Shown: positions 7,921-17,058 of the stretch, one piece after another | How the letters are laid out: every line of letters starts with the position of its first letter | Position numbering within the stretch: position 1 is the first letter of the stretch | The notes under the pieces: model-generated | What the model was told of the DNA's origin: nothing | The model's database searches: none | Seen by the model: only the letters and a program-made list of their open reading frames with translations | Position numbers and translations under genes: made by a program | NCBI GenBank assembly: GCA_041658605.1 | Contig: JBAZZU010000004.1 | Span: 31,572-95,571 of the forward strand | Direction of reading: 5' to 3' | DNA length: 64,000 nucleotides | Source of the DNA: JBAZWE01 sp041658605 | GTDB taxonomy: Bacteria; Actinomycetota; Thermoleophilia; BMS3ABIN01

Positions 7921-8489
7921 TCGTCCGTCACCTCCTCGTAGCCGCGCTTTACTGCTTCGAGGTTGGCGTTGACTACATCTTCATTGAATTTCTTGGATAG
8001 CGATGTCTGGACTTCCTCCAGGATACCCTCCAGCGAGAAAAGGCCGCTCACCTTGGCGAGCGCCCCGATCAGCGGCGTGTTGGGAATTGCCCGCTTGATC
8101 GTCTCCATGGCGATCTTGGTCGCCGGTACCGTATAGACTTTTCTGCCCGCCATCTCTTTCCGGCCGGCCAGCTCGGAGCATGCGCCCTCGGAATTGACGA
8201 TGACAATTGCGCCGTCGGCGGTGCCGGCGGTGACAGTCACTACGTCCAGCAGCGTCGGGTCCAGCACCAGGACATAATCCGGATGCTCGATAGCGCTGTA
8301 GATCTGGATGGGTTCGTCGGAAAGGCGGGTGAAGGCTACGATCGGCGCGCCTGCCCGTTCCGGGCCATATTCGGGGAATGCCTGGAAGTATTTGTCCTGG
8401 CTTAAAGCCACCTCGGCCACCATCTTGGCCGCGGTAACAGCCCCCTGGCCGCCCCGTGCGTGCCAGCGAATCTCGGTTACCTGCTGCAT
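7917..8489 (-). CDS. porG: Pyruvate/2-oxoacid:ferredoxin oxidoreductase gamma subunit
   Basis: This 190-aa protein begins 'MQQVTEIRWHARGGQGAV'. It has the 'RGGQG' signature of the gamma (CoA-binding domain-associated) subunit and 'FPEYGPERAGAPIVAFTR'. It is the first gene of porGDAB, preceded by the ribosome-binding site AAGGAGGTTGAA. A terminator-like hairpin followed by CTTTTTG lies about 30 nt upstream of the start, inside the leader, which suggests attenuation of the operon. Confidence 0.92.
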   Translation of the reverse strand: MQQVTEIRWHARGGQGAVTAAKMVAEVALSQDKYFQAFPEYGPERAGAPIVAFTRLSDEPIQIYSAIEHPDYVLVLDPTLLDVVTVTAGTADGAIVIVNSEGACSELAGRKEMAGRKVYTVPATKIAMETIKRAIPNTPLIGALAKVSGLFSLEGILEEVQTSLSKKFNEDVVNANLEAVKRGYEEVTDE

Positions 8490-8515
8490 TTCAACCTCCT
8501 TAAGGGGTCAAAAAG

Positions 8516-8782
8516 CCCGGCCGTGAAGCCGGGACGGTTGTGCGGATATGGCGCGCCTTGCTTATTTCCAGGGAACATCGCCCGATTTTTCAGAAGAAGC
8601 TCCGCTCGAGGCCGCCAATGCATCGCCGGTGAGCTTGTGAAATTACTCACCATCATTTGACCGGAACATTCTAGCAGGGATTTGCGGGGATTTGTAGCCG
8701 TACTTATGAATAAATCCGGAGATAAAGGTAATATAGAAGTCAGCGGGATACAGTTAATACAAACAGGGGCGGCGATCCAAAC
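8516..8782 (-). promoter_or_regulatory. por operon leader with terminator-like hairpin
   Basis: On the minus strand CCCGGC and GCCGGG (8533-8516) form a stem followed by GCTTTTT. This is an intrinsic-terminator-like element sitting just before the porG ribosome-binding site. No gene lies upstream on that strand for it to terminate. Further upstream the leader has another stem, GGTGAG/CTCACC (about 8629-8652). I do not recognise a known riboswitch fold. The region also contains the plus-strand promoter of the ABC gene, which I cannot place. Confidence 0.45.
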
Positions 8783-9484
8783 ATGCCCATAGTCCAGACA
8801 AAACACCTCAGCAAGACATATAAAACCGGTGGTGACATCGAGGTCCAGGCCCTGCGGGACATAAGCCTCGAAGTCGAGGCCGGTTCCTTCATCTCCATCA
8901 TGGGCCCATCTGGTTCGGGGAAGAGCACGCTGCTCAACATGCTCGGCTGCCTCGACAAGCCCACATCCGGAGAAATATATATAGACGGCGCAGAGGTATC
9001 GAAGCTGGGCTCCGGCGAACTTACCCGCATCCGGCGGGAGAAAGTCGGTTTCGTCTTTCAGAGTTTCAATCTGATCCCCACCCTGACCGCCCTGGAGAAC
9101 ACCATGCTGCCGTTACGATATAACCGCAGCCGTGACGCGAAGGCCATCGCCATCAGCGCCCTTGAACAGGTAGGCCTGGAAACGCGGATGGATTTCAGGT
9201 CGAATGAACTTTCGGGCGGGGAGCAGCAGCGGGTGGCAATCGCCCGGGCGCTTGTGCTCAAACCGGCGATCGTGCTCGCCGACGAGCCGACGGGCGAGCT
9301 TGATTCCAGGAACAGCGAGGCTATCATGAAGCTACTGCTCGATCTGAACAATGATACCTGTCAGACATGCCGCACATTCATCATCGTCACCCATGACCCC
9401 GGTGTCGCCGCCAAGACAGAGAAGACCATCATGATGAACGACGGGATGCTTCAGGAAGTGGTAGTACAAAGAGCGAGCCTCTGA
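8783..9484 (+). CDS. LolD/MacB-type ABC transporter ATPase without a nearby permease
   Basis: This 233-aa ATPase has Walker A 'GPSGSGKST', the signature 'LSGGEQQRVAIARAL' and Walker B 'IVLADEPTGELD'. The spacing and the 'TGELD' D-loop are those of the MacB/LolD/FtsE family, which powers peptide, lipoprotein or macrolide mechanotransmission permeases. No FtsX-like permease gene flanks it, because the next gene is convergent. An intrinsic terminator follows at once. The ribosome-binding site is weak. A truncated relative lies at 50.7 kb. The substrate is unknown. Confidence 0.88.
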   Translation: MPIVQTKHLSKTYKTGGDIEVQALRDISLEVEAGSFISIMGPSGSGKSTLLNMLGCLDKPTSGEIYIDGAEVSKLGSGELTRIRREKVGFVFQSFNLIPTLTALENTMLPLRYNRSRDAKAIAISALEQVGLETRMDFRSNELSGGEQQRVAIARALVLKPAIVLADEPTGELDSRNSEAIMKLLLDLNNDTCQTCRTFIIVTHDPGVAAKTEKTIMMNDGMLQEVVVQRASL

Positions 9485-9487
9485 TGC

Positions 9488-9518
9488 GGCCGTGAATCGA
9501 TCGCACGGCCATTTTTTT
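9488..9518 (+). terminator. Rho-independent terminator after ABC ATPase
   Basis: GGCCGTG and CACGGCC form a 7-bp stem with a 9-nt loop, followed by A and seven T. It begins 3 bp after the stop codon and overlaps the stop of the convergent gene. Confidence 0.85.
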
Positions 9519-11181
9519 ACAATCCCGGCGGAGGCCCGGGGAAATAATAAGTGCTGCCGCAAGCATCCAGACAGCTGGCGTAAAGGGTAGTTTTAAAAGA
9601 GCCGACGGTGACCGGCACCAGGTATCTGATTATAAGGTCGCCCTGGGCGCCGGGCGGCAATTCTCCTATATTGATTGGTGCCGAGCTTGCCATTATTACT
9701 CCCGCCGTGGCCAGCGAGTCGAGTATCTGCGGGTCCATGGCGTCTGCATCTGAAGATGAGTTCGAAATGCGGTATTTCACAGAAAGTTCACGGTTAAGGT
9801 AATCGGTGTAGGTTGCCCAGAATGACATCTGTGACGACAGGCCGAGCGTCGGACGGGATGTCTGGAACTGCCAGCTGGCACTGGCGCTGTTGCCCGAAAG
9901 GTCGTCAACTGTCAGCGAAACTGTATGCAGCCCGTCTTCCAGAGCCCCCGGCTGATATGAGACGCTATTTGCGGTTATCGTGGCCCCGCTTGTGACATCC
10001 TGACCGTCTACTGTAAGCGTGACTCTGCCCGTATCGATTCCAGCCCGGTTATCTGAATAGCTGGCGCCGATCAACGGCGAGGAGCAGCCGGTCGCCGAAC
10101 CGTTGGCCGGGTGGACCGGGGCGATGACCGGCGCAGTCGTATCGGGAACCTGTGCCATCATGATTCTGGTTGTATATGTACTGTTTTCCGTGCTGATCTC
10201 TTCCCAGACGACCTTCTCGCCGTCTACTCTTGGATATGCCTGAATACTTGGACCACCGGCCAGCATGCTTTCCGCGTCCGTCGTGAGGTCTTTCATATAG
10301 ATATCATAGTCGTAGTAAGTGTCATCTGGGTTCGTATCGTTGCGGAAATCCATCCATACGGCCAGGTCGCCGCTCACGGCGGCGGATTCCTGGTACGGCG
10401 CATCGTCGGTTACCGGCAATTCGATACCATCGTTAATATTCATCCAGCTGATGTCGTACTGCCCGCCATGACGGCTCTTCCAGACCACATTGTCGCCGCT
10501 GATGTCAGGCGCCACGTCATCGCCCGGATTCGTGGTCAGTTGCCGCTCGAGTACGTTCGGGGTTGAGAGGTCCTTCATGTAGATGTCGTAGTTGCCGTTG
10601 CGATTATCCTGCCAGACGACCCGGTTGCCGTTATTACGCGGCTGCCATTGATCGTACGGAACGGCTGCGGGGGAAACGATTTCAATGACATTCGAGGGAT
10701 TGGTCAGATCTCTTGCATAAATATTGTTCTGGCCGGAGGAGCCGTCGACATACACAACGGTATTGCCGCTGACTGAAAGGATTCCCTGGTTACCCGTACC
10801 GGTCACGAGCGGCGCCTCGGCCGCACCGCTGAAGAGGTTCTTCATCCGGATGTCCGAAAAGCCGGAGGTCCAGTCTTCCCAGATAACGTCCGTACCATTG
10901 GTCACGGGATTGAACTGCATGCCCGGGCTGTTCGTGACTATAGGTGTCCCAGGGCTGGAGAGATCATGGTAATAGATGTCCCAATTCGATGCGCCATCCA
11001 TCAGCCTTTTCCAGGTGATGATGTTCCCATGAACGTCAGGACGGCCCTGCCGGTTGGCGACACCGGAGGTGGTTGAGATAATACTGGAATCCGCCATCGC
11101 AAAGCTTAGATTTGCGCAAAGCGCAATCGTTATTAACAATATTCCTGAGACCAAGAAAAGCCGGAAACGTCTACTCTTCAT
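9517..11181 (-). CDS. Secreted TolB-like seven-repeat beta-propeller protein with Ig-like and conserved C-terminal module
   Basis: This 554-aa protein opens with a signal peptide (basic 'MKSRRFR', a hydrophobic stretch, 'AMADS'). Residues about 45-350 hold seven repeats of the pattern G-x-x-VVW-x-D-x-R-x-G-x-x-DIY-x-x-DL, which suggests a seven-bladed propeller. An Ig-like domain follows (about 352-440, 'SYSDNRAGIDTGRVTLTVDG'). The last 105 residues, starting at 'SFWATYTDYL' and ending in 'CLDACGSTYYFPGPPPGL', match the C-terminus of the protease at 27-31 kb. The protein probably sits outside the membrane as a binding or scaffold protein. No catalytic residues are recognised. It stands alone between a convergent ABC gene and the WYL regulator. 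Confidence 0.75.
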   Translation of the reverse strand: MKSRRFRLFLVSGILLITIALCANLSFAMADSSIISTTSGVANRQGRPDVHGNIITWKRLMDGASNWDIYYHDLSSPGTPIVTNSPGMQFNPVTNGTDVIWEDWTSGFSDIRMKNLFSGAAEAPLVTGTGNQGILSVSGNTVVYVDGSSGQNNIYARDLTNPSNVIEIVSPAAVPYDQWQPRNNGNRVVWQDNRNGNYDIYMKDLSTPNVLERQLTTNPGDDVAPDISGDNVVWKSRHGGQYDISWMNINDGIELPVTDDAPYQESAAVSGDLAVWMDFRNDTNPDDTYYDYDIYMKDLTTDAESMLAGGPSIQAYPRVDGEKVVWEEISTENSTYTTRIMMAQVPDTTAPVIAPVHPANGSATGCSSPLIGASYSDNRAGIDTGRVTLTVDGQDVTSGATITANSVSYQPGALEDGLHTVSLTVDDLSGNSASASWQFQTSRPTLGLSSQMSFWATYTDYLNRELSVKYRISNSSSDADAMDPQILDSLATAGVIMASSAPINIGELPPGAQGDLIIRYLVPVTVGSFKTTLYASCLDACGSTYYFPGPPPGL

Positions 11182-11389
11182 GTAACCCCTTAACCCATCC
11201 CCGTGAAAAAGACGGCACCTGGCAGGCAGGTCGCCTCACTTTTACCCTGTTATCATTCACCCGCCGGACCGTGATCCAGCAGCTTTAATGATTGATTAAG
11301 TGTACCGCAGGCGTGCGTTTGTGTAAACAAGCAAAAATGGTTATTAAGGTTGTCTCAGGGGATGAGAAAAGCAGAAGCGGAACAATCAG

Positions 11390-13468
11390 TTATTTGTATG
11401 CGCCATGCAGGCGTCCGGTGGTCTCGCGAACTTTCTCCCTTAGAGTCTCCGGGGAGAGCAGGACAGCCTCACCGCAGTATCTCAGGATCTCGTCTACCAT
11501 CCAGTCCTCCTGAAAATATGCGATTTCTCCAAGCAGTGAGCCGTCCTCGAGCATTTGGGTGCCGGGCTGTTTCTCGTGGACCCATCGCGCCACCACGGGA
11601 CTGAACCAGACCTTTGCCTTCCGCGGCGCCTCCCTGCCGGATGGAAAGCGTGGATCGCTGCGGTAGGGGTCGAGGTCGAGGGTGCGCGGCTCGAAGCTCT
11701 CGTCGAGCAGGCGCGCGCTTCTGATCATCTCGAAGCGGAAGGTGCGGACGGCGTCGCGGTTGCGGCACCAGGCGACGAGATACCAGTTGCCCTTGGCGCC
11801 GCTGACAAGGTATGGCTCGATAATCCGCGCCTCCATTTTGCCGGTCACGCTGGACAGGTACTCTATCTCCACAAGCCGCTTTTCCGCCATGCCGCGATTG
11901 ATGGCGCGGCAGATCTCGTAATCCTCTTTTTCGTCATCCCCGACTGGTATCGACTCGGTGTCGTCGAGGCCGCCGGCGGCCTGGATTATCTTATCGCGGG
12001 CGCTTTCCAGCGAAGGGAACTGTCCCGCCAGTATCTGCTGTCCCACCAGGTCGATAGCCAGCAGCATCGCGCGGGCTTCACGGGGCGTCAGGCGCGGCGG
12101 CTTCTTCAAGAGGTCGCCATGGGGAAAATATTCCACTTTCAGGGAGTCGCCCTCGATCACTCCACTTATCAGGTAACCGCCAAAATCGGCACTGACGATC
12201 GAAAGCGCCGACATCGCGTTGGCCAGCTCGGACCTGTCAAAACCGAGGTCGCGGCAGACGTCATCCAGGGGCAGGGTGACGAATTCCTCGCCCTCCAGCC
12301 TGTCCATCAGATACGTGACGGTTTTTGCCAGCTGCGTGAATCTCTCGGGTTCCACCTGCGGGCCGCCGCTTCTTTCTGCGGCCTGGCTGGTAGCGGCTGG
12401 CGCTGTTACCGGCGCCGCTGGCTCGGGCGCCGTTCCTTCGTGCAGGCTGGCTACTGTGTCGAGGGTGGTGGCCATCACCGCTCGCAGCTCGGGCGGGCCG
12501 GCAAGGCGTGAATCGGCGCTGCGGGCCAGCACCAGCGAGCATAGCTGGACGCCGTCCGAGTATTTGGTGCGCAGGGTGGCCGAGCCGTCATCGTGATGCT
12601 CGATCTCGCCGAGTGAGGAAAGGTTGTTGCCGGCCCACCAGCCATAACGGGGTGAAAAATCGATCTCGGCGGTGCCCTCTGCCGGTCCGAGCTGCCAGGG
12701 CGCGAGGTTGGCATAATCCCGCGCGTTGAAATCGTCCGGCACTGCGAAGTCGTGGCTCTTTTTGGACAGGTTGGTTATCCTGCCGTTTATGCGCCGCAGC
12801 TTGAAGATGCGGATGGCTTTCCGTTCGTGGGACCAGCCCACCATGTACCAGTCGTCGCGCGTATACATCATGGAATACGGGTCGACCACACGCTCCTCGA
12901 CTGCGTCGCTGCCGAAGGAGTGATACGAGAACCTGATGGTCTTGCGGTTCGACTTCGCGTCTTCGATCCGGGCGAGGCGCTTTGCCGCCTCGTCGTCAAA
13001 ACCGGAAGAGGCGAGGTCCACGCAGACAAAGCTTGCCCCGGGGTCCTCGAGCGTGTTGCCGGTGCCGAGAGCCAGGCTCTGCAGCGCCAGGCGCAGCAGA
13101 TTGCTGTAGGCGAACTGGCCGTCGAGCAGGTAGAGGCAGGCATGCAGCGACGCCAGCTCCTCGCGGGAAAAGGGCACCGGCGGCAGGAAGAAGTTCTCCG
13201 GCGGCAGGCTGTAGACATCGCCTTCCCCGTACTCGTCGCGCTCGCTCCTGATCTCGATGCCCAGGTTCGCGAGGTCGTCGCGGTCGGAAAAGAAACGGCG
13301 CGCGAAGGTCTCCGGGCTCGGGTTTACGCCATATCCTTCTACGCATCGCCGTATATCGTCGGCGCCGATCCCGCGGCCGTTGACCGCCATCAGGTAGGTG
13401 ACGAGCGACAGCTGTCTGACGAGCTTGTTCTTGTCCTTGGGAGAGCCTTTTTTCTTGACGCTGGCCAT
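11390..13468 (-). CDS. PafBC-type double WYL-domain transcriptional regulator
   Basis: Two HTH-WYL units are fused in one protein of about 692 aa. The first WYL core is 'IRFSYHSFGSDAVEERVVDPYSMMY...WYMVGW' and the second is 'VEIEYLSSVTGKMEARIIEPYLV...WYLVAWC'. They are separated by an Ala/Pro-rich linker (about residues 360-385). In actinobacteria PafB and PafC form a heterodimer that activates LexA-independent DNA-damage genes, and fused PafBC versions are known. I prefer the ATG at 13468 (MASVKKKG). A TTG at 13507 would add 13 residues. It is divergent from the AddB/AddA-like operon, in keeping with a DNA-repair role. No PafBC-box was identified. Confidence 0.82.
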   Translation of the reverse strand: MASVKKKGSPKDKNKLVRQLSLVTYLMAVNGRGIGADDIRRCVEGYGVNPSPETFARRFFSDRDDLANLGIEIRSERDEYGEGDVYSLPPENFFLPPVPFSREELASLHACLYLLDGQFAYSNLLRLALQSLALGTGNTLEDPGASFVCVDLASSGFDDEAAKRLARIEDAKSNRKTIRFSYHSFGSDAVEERVVDPYSMMYTRDDWYMVGWSHERKAIRIFKLRRINGRITNLSKKSHDFAVPDDFNARDYANLAPWQLGPAEGTAEIDFSPRYGWWAGNNLSSLGEIEHHDDGSATLRTKYSDGVQLCSLVLARSADSRLAGPPELRAVMATTLDTVASLHEGTAPEPAAPVTAPAATSQAAERSGGPQVEPERFTQLAKTVTYLMDRLEGEEFVTLPLDDVCRDLGFDRSELANAMSALSIVSADFGGYLISGVIEGDSLKVEYFPHGDLLKKPPRLTPREARAMLLAIDLVGQQILAGQFPSLESARDKIIQAAGGLDDTESIPVGDDEKEDYEICRAINRGMAEKRLVEIEYLSSVTGKMEARIIEPYLVSGAKGNWYLVAWCRNRDAVRTFRFEMIRSARLLDESFEPRTLDLDPYRSDPRFPSGREAPRKAKVWFSPVVARWVHEKQPGTQMLEDGSLLGEIAYFQEDWMVDEILRYCGEAVLLSPETLREKVRETTGRLHGAYK

Positions 13469-13603
13469 GAAATACTTTCCGTCCGCCCGGCAGGATAGGA
13501 TATTCAAGTCATTGTATCCCGCGAGTGACCCACTGGAAAGAGCTCACCGGCCACAATTGACATCGGAACTCAATATTTTTCAGCGCATCCGGGCCACGGG
13601 GCG

Positions 13604-13709
13604 TATAATTGGCGCATCGATAAACGGGAGATTTCGCAGACCGCGAAATGAGTCGCGTTCCGCGACGATCCGGCTGAAACCGTTTCTGGTTCGGGCTATG
13701 GGAGGCAGC
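13604..13709 (+). promoter_or_regulatory. Promoter and structured leader of the small-protein/addBA operon
   Basis: A -10 hexamer TATAAT lies at 13604-13609 without a convincing -35 at 17 bp, which hints at an activator-dependent promoter. Downstream come two perfect hairpins: ATTTCGC/GCGAAAT (13631-13649, 5-nt loop) and GTCGCG/CGCGAC (13652-13666, 3-nt loop). GGGAGGCAGC then precedes the ATG at 13710. The hairpins carry no U-tract, so they look like 5'-UTR structure and not terminators. Confidence 0.5.
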
Positions 13710-13856
13710 ATGAAACTGACATCATCTCTATACCGTGCGGCGAGGCTCTTACGTAACGTCGAAGTCATCACCTCGGGTAATCCGAAGAAGATGGCCCGTC
13801 GGGTGAAGAACATAGTGGTCGGACGCACGATCTTCAGGCGGATAAACAGGTGGTAG
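13710..13856 (+). CDS. Conserved-looking 48-aa basic protein of unknown function
   Basis: 'MKLTSSLYRAARLLRN' starts a 48-residue, strongly basic protein (many Arg/Lys, ending 'FRRINRW') behind a good ribosome-binding site (GGGAGGCAGC). From memory it resembles short hypothetical proteins of actinobacteria with the pattern 'SLYRAAR...SGNPKK.ARR.KN..VGR', but I could not verify this. It ends 37 bp before the AddB-like gene and probably shares its transcript. A nucleic-acid contact would suit its charge, but no function is known to me. Confidence 0.6.
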   Translation: MKLTSSLYRAARLLRNVEVITSGNPKKMARRVKNIVVGRTIFRRINRW

Positions 13857-13893
13857 ACGGCATGACTCAAATTTCCTGTTTAAATATAGCCGG

Positions 13894-16800
13894 GTGCTTG
13901 CGGGCGGTTTTGTCATGCGCCGGCGTAAGAGACGCGGCAGCGTGACGCTGAAGCTTTTATGCGGGCCGGCCGGTTCGGGAAAAACCGCCCGCGCCATCGA
14001 TGCTTTCCTGGAAGCGCTTGAGCGCGGTGAACGGACCGTGTTCATCGCGCCCGGCGGTCCGGACGCGCGGCATTTTGAGAGGCAGATAATCCGGGCGCTC
14101 GGCGATGATAATAATCCGGGCGTGCTCAGCGGTGGGAGGGTGATCACTTTCGGCGGGCTGTGCCGGGAAATACTGGCGGCGGCCGAGCCGGACGCGCGGT
14201 TCCTGAGCGGCAACGAACGTTTTCTGCTCCTGCGCGCGATAGTCGATACGACAGATAATCTTCACAGCCTCGCGCCTTCGTCGACTTTCGACGGCTTCGT
14301 GAATGCGCTGGCCGGACTTCTTGGAGAGATGGAGCTGCTCGGCATCGACGCGACCCGGATGGGAGAATCGCTCCGTTCGTGGGCCGGGAACGATGAATGG
14401 CGCCAGGGTCTCAACAAGGACCTGTACCGGTTTTTTGAAAGTTACGAGGCCGCTCTCAGGGACAAGGGAATATATGACTCCCAGCTTGCGCAAAGGCAGG
14501 CATTGGCAGCCTTTGAGGAAAACCCGGCGCTGCTTGAACACGAAACGGTCATCATCGACGGTTTCTGGGATTTCACGCTGATTCAGCACGAATTCATCGA
14601 GCAGATGTCCTCAGCCGCGAATAGCTTGCTGGTCACACTTCCTTTTGTCGCCGGGCGCGTGGCGTATCTTGCCCCGGCGGGACATATCGAGCGGCTGAAA
14701 GCGCTGGACGGCGCACAGACCGAAATACTGGAGCCGCCCGCAAAAAGCGACCACGCGCCGGCGCTGTTGCATCTTATGGACAGCCTCTTTGAAGAAGATC
14801 CTGGGAAGGTCTCAGCATCAGGCGCTGTTTTCAGGATGAAAGGCGCGGGCTCACGGGGCCAGGCCACGATGGTCGCCGCGGAGATCCTGAACCTGTGGCG
14901 CGGGGGCCAGGACCTGGACGAGATCGCCATAGTCTGCCGCAGCCTCGAACAGGACATGTATTCGATCGCTGCCGCCCTCGAGGAATTCGGCGTACCCTAT
15001 GATCTGCCCGCGCCGGTTCCGCTCACCGCGACCGCCGTGGGCAGAACCGTGATGGCCGCACTGGATTTCGCTGCTGGCAGCAGATCCCGCGACAGCCTGT
15101 TCGCCTATCTGCGCAGCCCGTTTTCCGACATTCCCCGCGAAAAAGTGGACGAATTCGATCGCCGCTGCCGGCTCTTTGCGATCGAGGATACCTACGACCT
15201 TCTGATGGAATGCAAGATACGCTGCGGTGATCCGCTGGAAGAAATCAACCGGCTGGCGTCAGCGGCAGCGAAAGGCGTCGAGGCGCTGGGAGGCGAGCTC
15301 TGCCGGTTCGTAAGATCATTTTTCAAAAAGCAGCATTATATCGACGACGCGTCGTCGGAGACACTGAAGATTGATATCCTCGCTCTCGAAAGCCTGAACG
15401 CATTATGTGACGAGGCCGGTATTGCCGGGAAGATCATCGAGGGCGCGGCGCCTTTGCCTGACGGGAAGGAGCGCGGGAACACGGACAGCGCCGGCCTGTT
15501 GCTGCGTGGCATCCGGCAGGCCTCAATCAGGATGCCCGCCCTGACGCACCGGAACTGCGTGCGCCTTCTGGATCCGCACCGGATACTCAACCAGCATTTC
15601 AACGTGATTTTCGTATGTGGCCTTCTGGAAAAACAGTTTCCCAGCCTCGGCCGCGAGGACTCTTTTTTTTCCGACGCCGACCGCCGCGAGCTTGGCGGCA
15701 ATTATGGCCTCGCCCTGGACAGCCGCGAAGGCAGGCTGGACGAAGAGCGCTTCCTTTACCACCGCACATTAAGCCGCGCGCGCGACAGGGTATACCTCTG
15801 CTATCCGGCCTGTGACAAGGAAGGAAAGCCGACCATCCCGTCGCTGTTCGTCGATGACACCCTCGACCTTTTTGAGAAAGATTCCATTACTCGCCGCGAA
15901 ATGAAGATAGGCGACCTGACCTTCGCGCCCGGTGAGGCGCCGACCGCTGAACAGGCGGTGCGCTCGCTGGCGCTGCTGTCGGGAACGGCTGAGAAAACAG
16001 ACAGGGTGCTCATCGAAGCAGCCGCGGCCGCCGGGCTGGGCGCAAGGCTTGAAAAAGTCCTCGGTGCGTGCGTGACAAGCGGACCCGTCATCAGCGATCC
16101 CGGGGTTATCGCAAGGCTTGCTGAGATGGACTCCTTCAGGGTAACGGAGCTCCAGCGCTACCTGAAATGCCCTTTCAGGTATTTCGTCGAGAAGGTCCTC
16201 GATCCCACCGACATGGAGCCCCCGGGCCACGGCAAAAAACGCGGTCAGGTCATGCACGATGTTTTGTGCAAGTTCGGGGCACAGCTCAAAAGGTCGGAGC
16301 TCTATCTCAACGATCCGGGCGTAAAGCCGGAGCAGATCGCTGAAGTCAGGCGCCAGATGGCGGGATATATCGAGGAAGAACTTATCGACGCCGGTTCCGA
16401 CCTCGAGACTCTGATACTGAAGGAGGAACTGACCTGGCACCTCAACCGATACATCGACAGGGAGATCGCGAGCGTGCGGCCTCTGAAATATTACGACTTC
16501 GAGGTCAGCTTCGGCGCTTCCACCAGCAAATGCGGCGGAAAGAACGATACGGACAACGTTCTGCCCATTGGAGACTTCAATCTCCGCGGACGGCTCGACC
16601 GCGTCGACTGGCAGGGTGACAGGGATAATGCCCTGGTCATCGACTACAAGGCATCTAAGCAGGTCTCCTCGTTTTCCAGTTTCGAGAAGGACAGGGAGAT
16701 CCAGCTTCCGCTCTATATCCTGGCTCTGCGGGAAGCTTTTGGCCTGACGCCGATCGGCGGCGAGTACTATTCGCTCAGGGGGGAAACGCGCCGCGGGCTA

Positions 16801-17058
16801 TATCTTGAAGGTTTCGACGAGCTGATTGGATCCTCGTCGTCTGAGATGAGCAAAAAGGATATTGTCGACAGCGAAACCTTCGAACAGGCGCTTGAGACGG
16901 CGAAGACACTGGCAAGCGAGGCAGCAGCCGGCATCCGCACGGGAAGTTTTTCAACTGCGCTTCTGAATTCAAGAACCGAATGCGAATGGTGCGGCCTGTC
17001 CAGTGTCTGCCGCAACAAGTCGCTCCCCGAAATGATTGATGGGCTCGCGGATGACTGA
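13894..17058 (+). CDS. addB: AddB/RexB-like helicase-nuclease subunit with Fe-S nuclease domain
   Basis: This 1054-aa protein starts with Walker A 'CGPAGSGKT' (residues about 23-31), continues as an inactivated-helicase-like body, and ends in a RecB-type PD-(D/E)xK nuclease ('GRLDRVD', 'VIDYKA', then 'QLPLYILAL'). Cysteines C759, C1030, C1033 and C1039 are arranged as in the [4Fe-4S]-stapled AddB nuclease. With its partner it would resect double-strand breaks for RecA loading. Start is GTG 13894 or ATG 13915. Neither has a clear ribosome-binding site. It overlaps the next gene by 8 bp. Confidence 0.88.
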   Translation: MLAGGFVMRRRKRRGSVTLKLLCGPAGSGKTARAIDAFLEALERGERTVFIAPGGPDARHFERQIIRALGDDNNPGVLSGGRVITFGGLCREILAAAEPDARFLSGNERFLLLRAIVDTTDNLHSLAPSSTFDGFVNALAGLLGEMELLGIDATRMGESLRSWAGNDEWRQGLNKDLYRFFESYEAALRDKGIYDSQLAQRQALAAFEENPALLEHETVIIDGFWDFTLIQHEFIEQMSSAANSLLVTLPFVAGRVAYLAPAGHIERLKALDGAQTEILEPPAKSDHAPALLHLMDSLFEEDPGKVSASGAVFRMKGAGSRGQATMVAAEILNLWRGGQDLDEIAIVCRSLEQDMYSIAAALEEFGVPYDLPAPVPLTATAVGRTVMAALDFAAGSRSRDSLFAYLRSPFSDIPREKVDEFDRRCRLFAIEDTYDLLMECKIRCGDPLEEINRLASAAAKGVEALGGELCRFVRSFFKKQHYIDDASSETLKIDILALESLNALCDEAGIAGKIIEGAAPLPDGKERGNTDSAGLLLRGIRQASIRMPALTHRNCVRLLDPHRILNQHFNVIFVCGLLEKQFPSLGREDSFFSDADRRELGGNYGLALDSREGRLDEERFLYHRTLSRARDRVYLCYPACDKEGKPTIPSLFVDDTLDLFEKDSITRREMKIGDLTFAPGEAPTAEQAVRSLALLSGTAEKTDRVLIEAAAAAGLGARLEKVLGACVTSGPVISDPGVIARLAEMDSFRVTELQRYLKCPFRYFVEKVLDPTDMEPPGHGKKRGQVMHDVLCKFGAQLKRSELYLNDPGVKPEQIAEVRRQMAGYIEEELIDAGSDLETLILKEELTWHLNRYIDREIASVRPLKYYDFEVSFGASTSKCGGKNDTDNVLPIGDFNLRGRLDRVDWQGDRDNALVIDYKASKQVSSFSSFEKDREIQLPLYILALREAFGLTPIGGEYYSLRGETRRGLYLEGFDELIGSSSSEMSKKDIVDSETFEQALETAKTLASEAAAGIRTGSFSTALLNSRTECEWCGLSSVCRNKSLPEMIDGLADD

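Noticed and set aside
11182..11390. Possible riboswitches in the leaders of the two secreted proteins (11182-11350 and 30859-31080)
   Set aside because: Both leaders have short C/G-rich stems and a loosely similar CGTCTTTT element, but none matches GEMM or another fold I know. Evidence is too thin.
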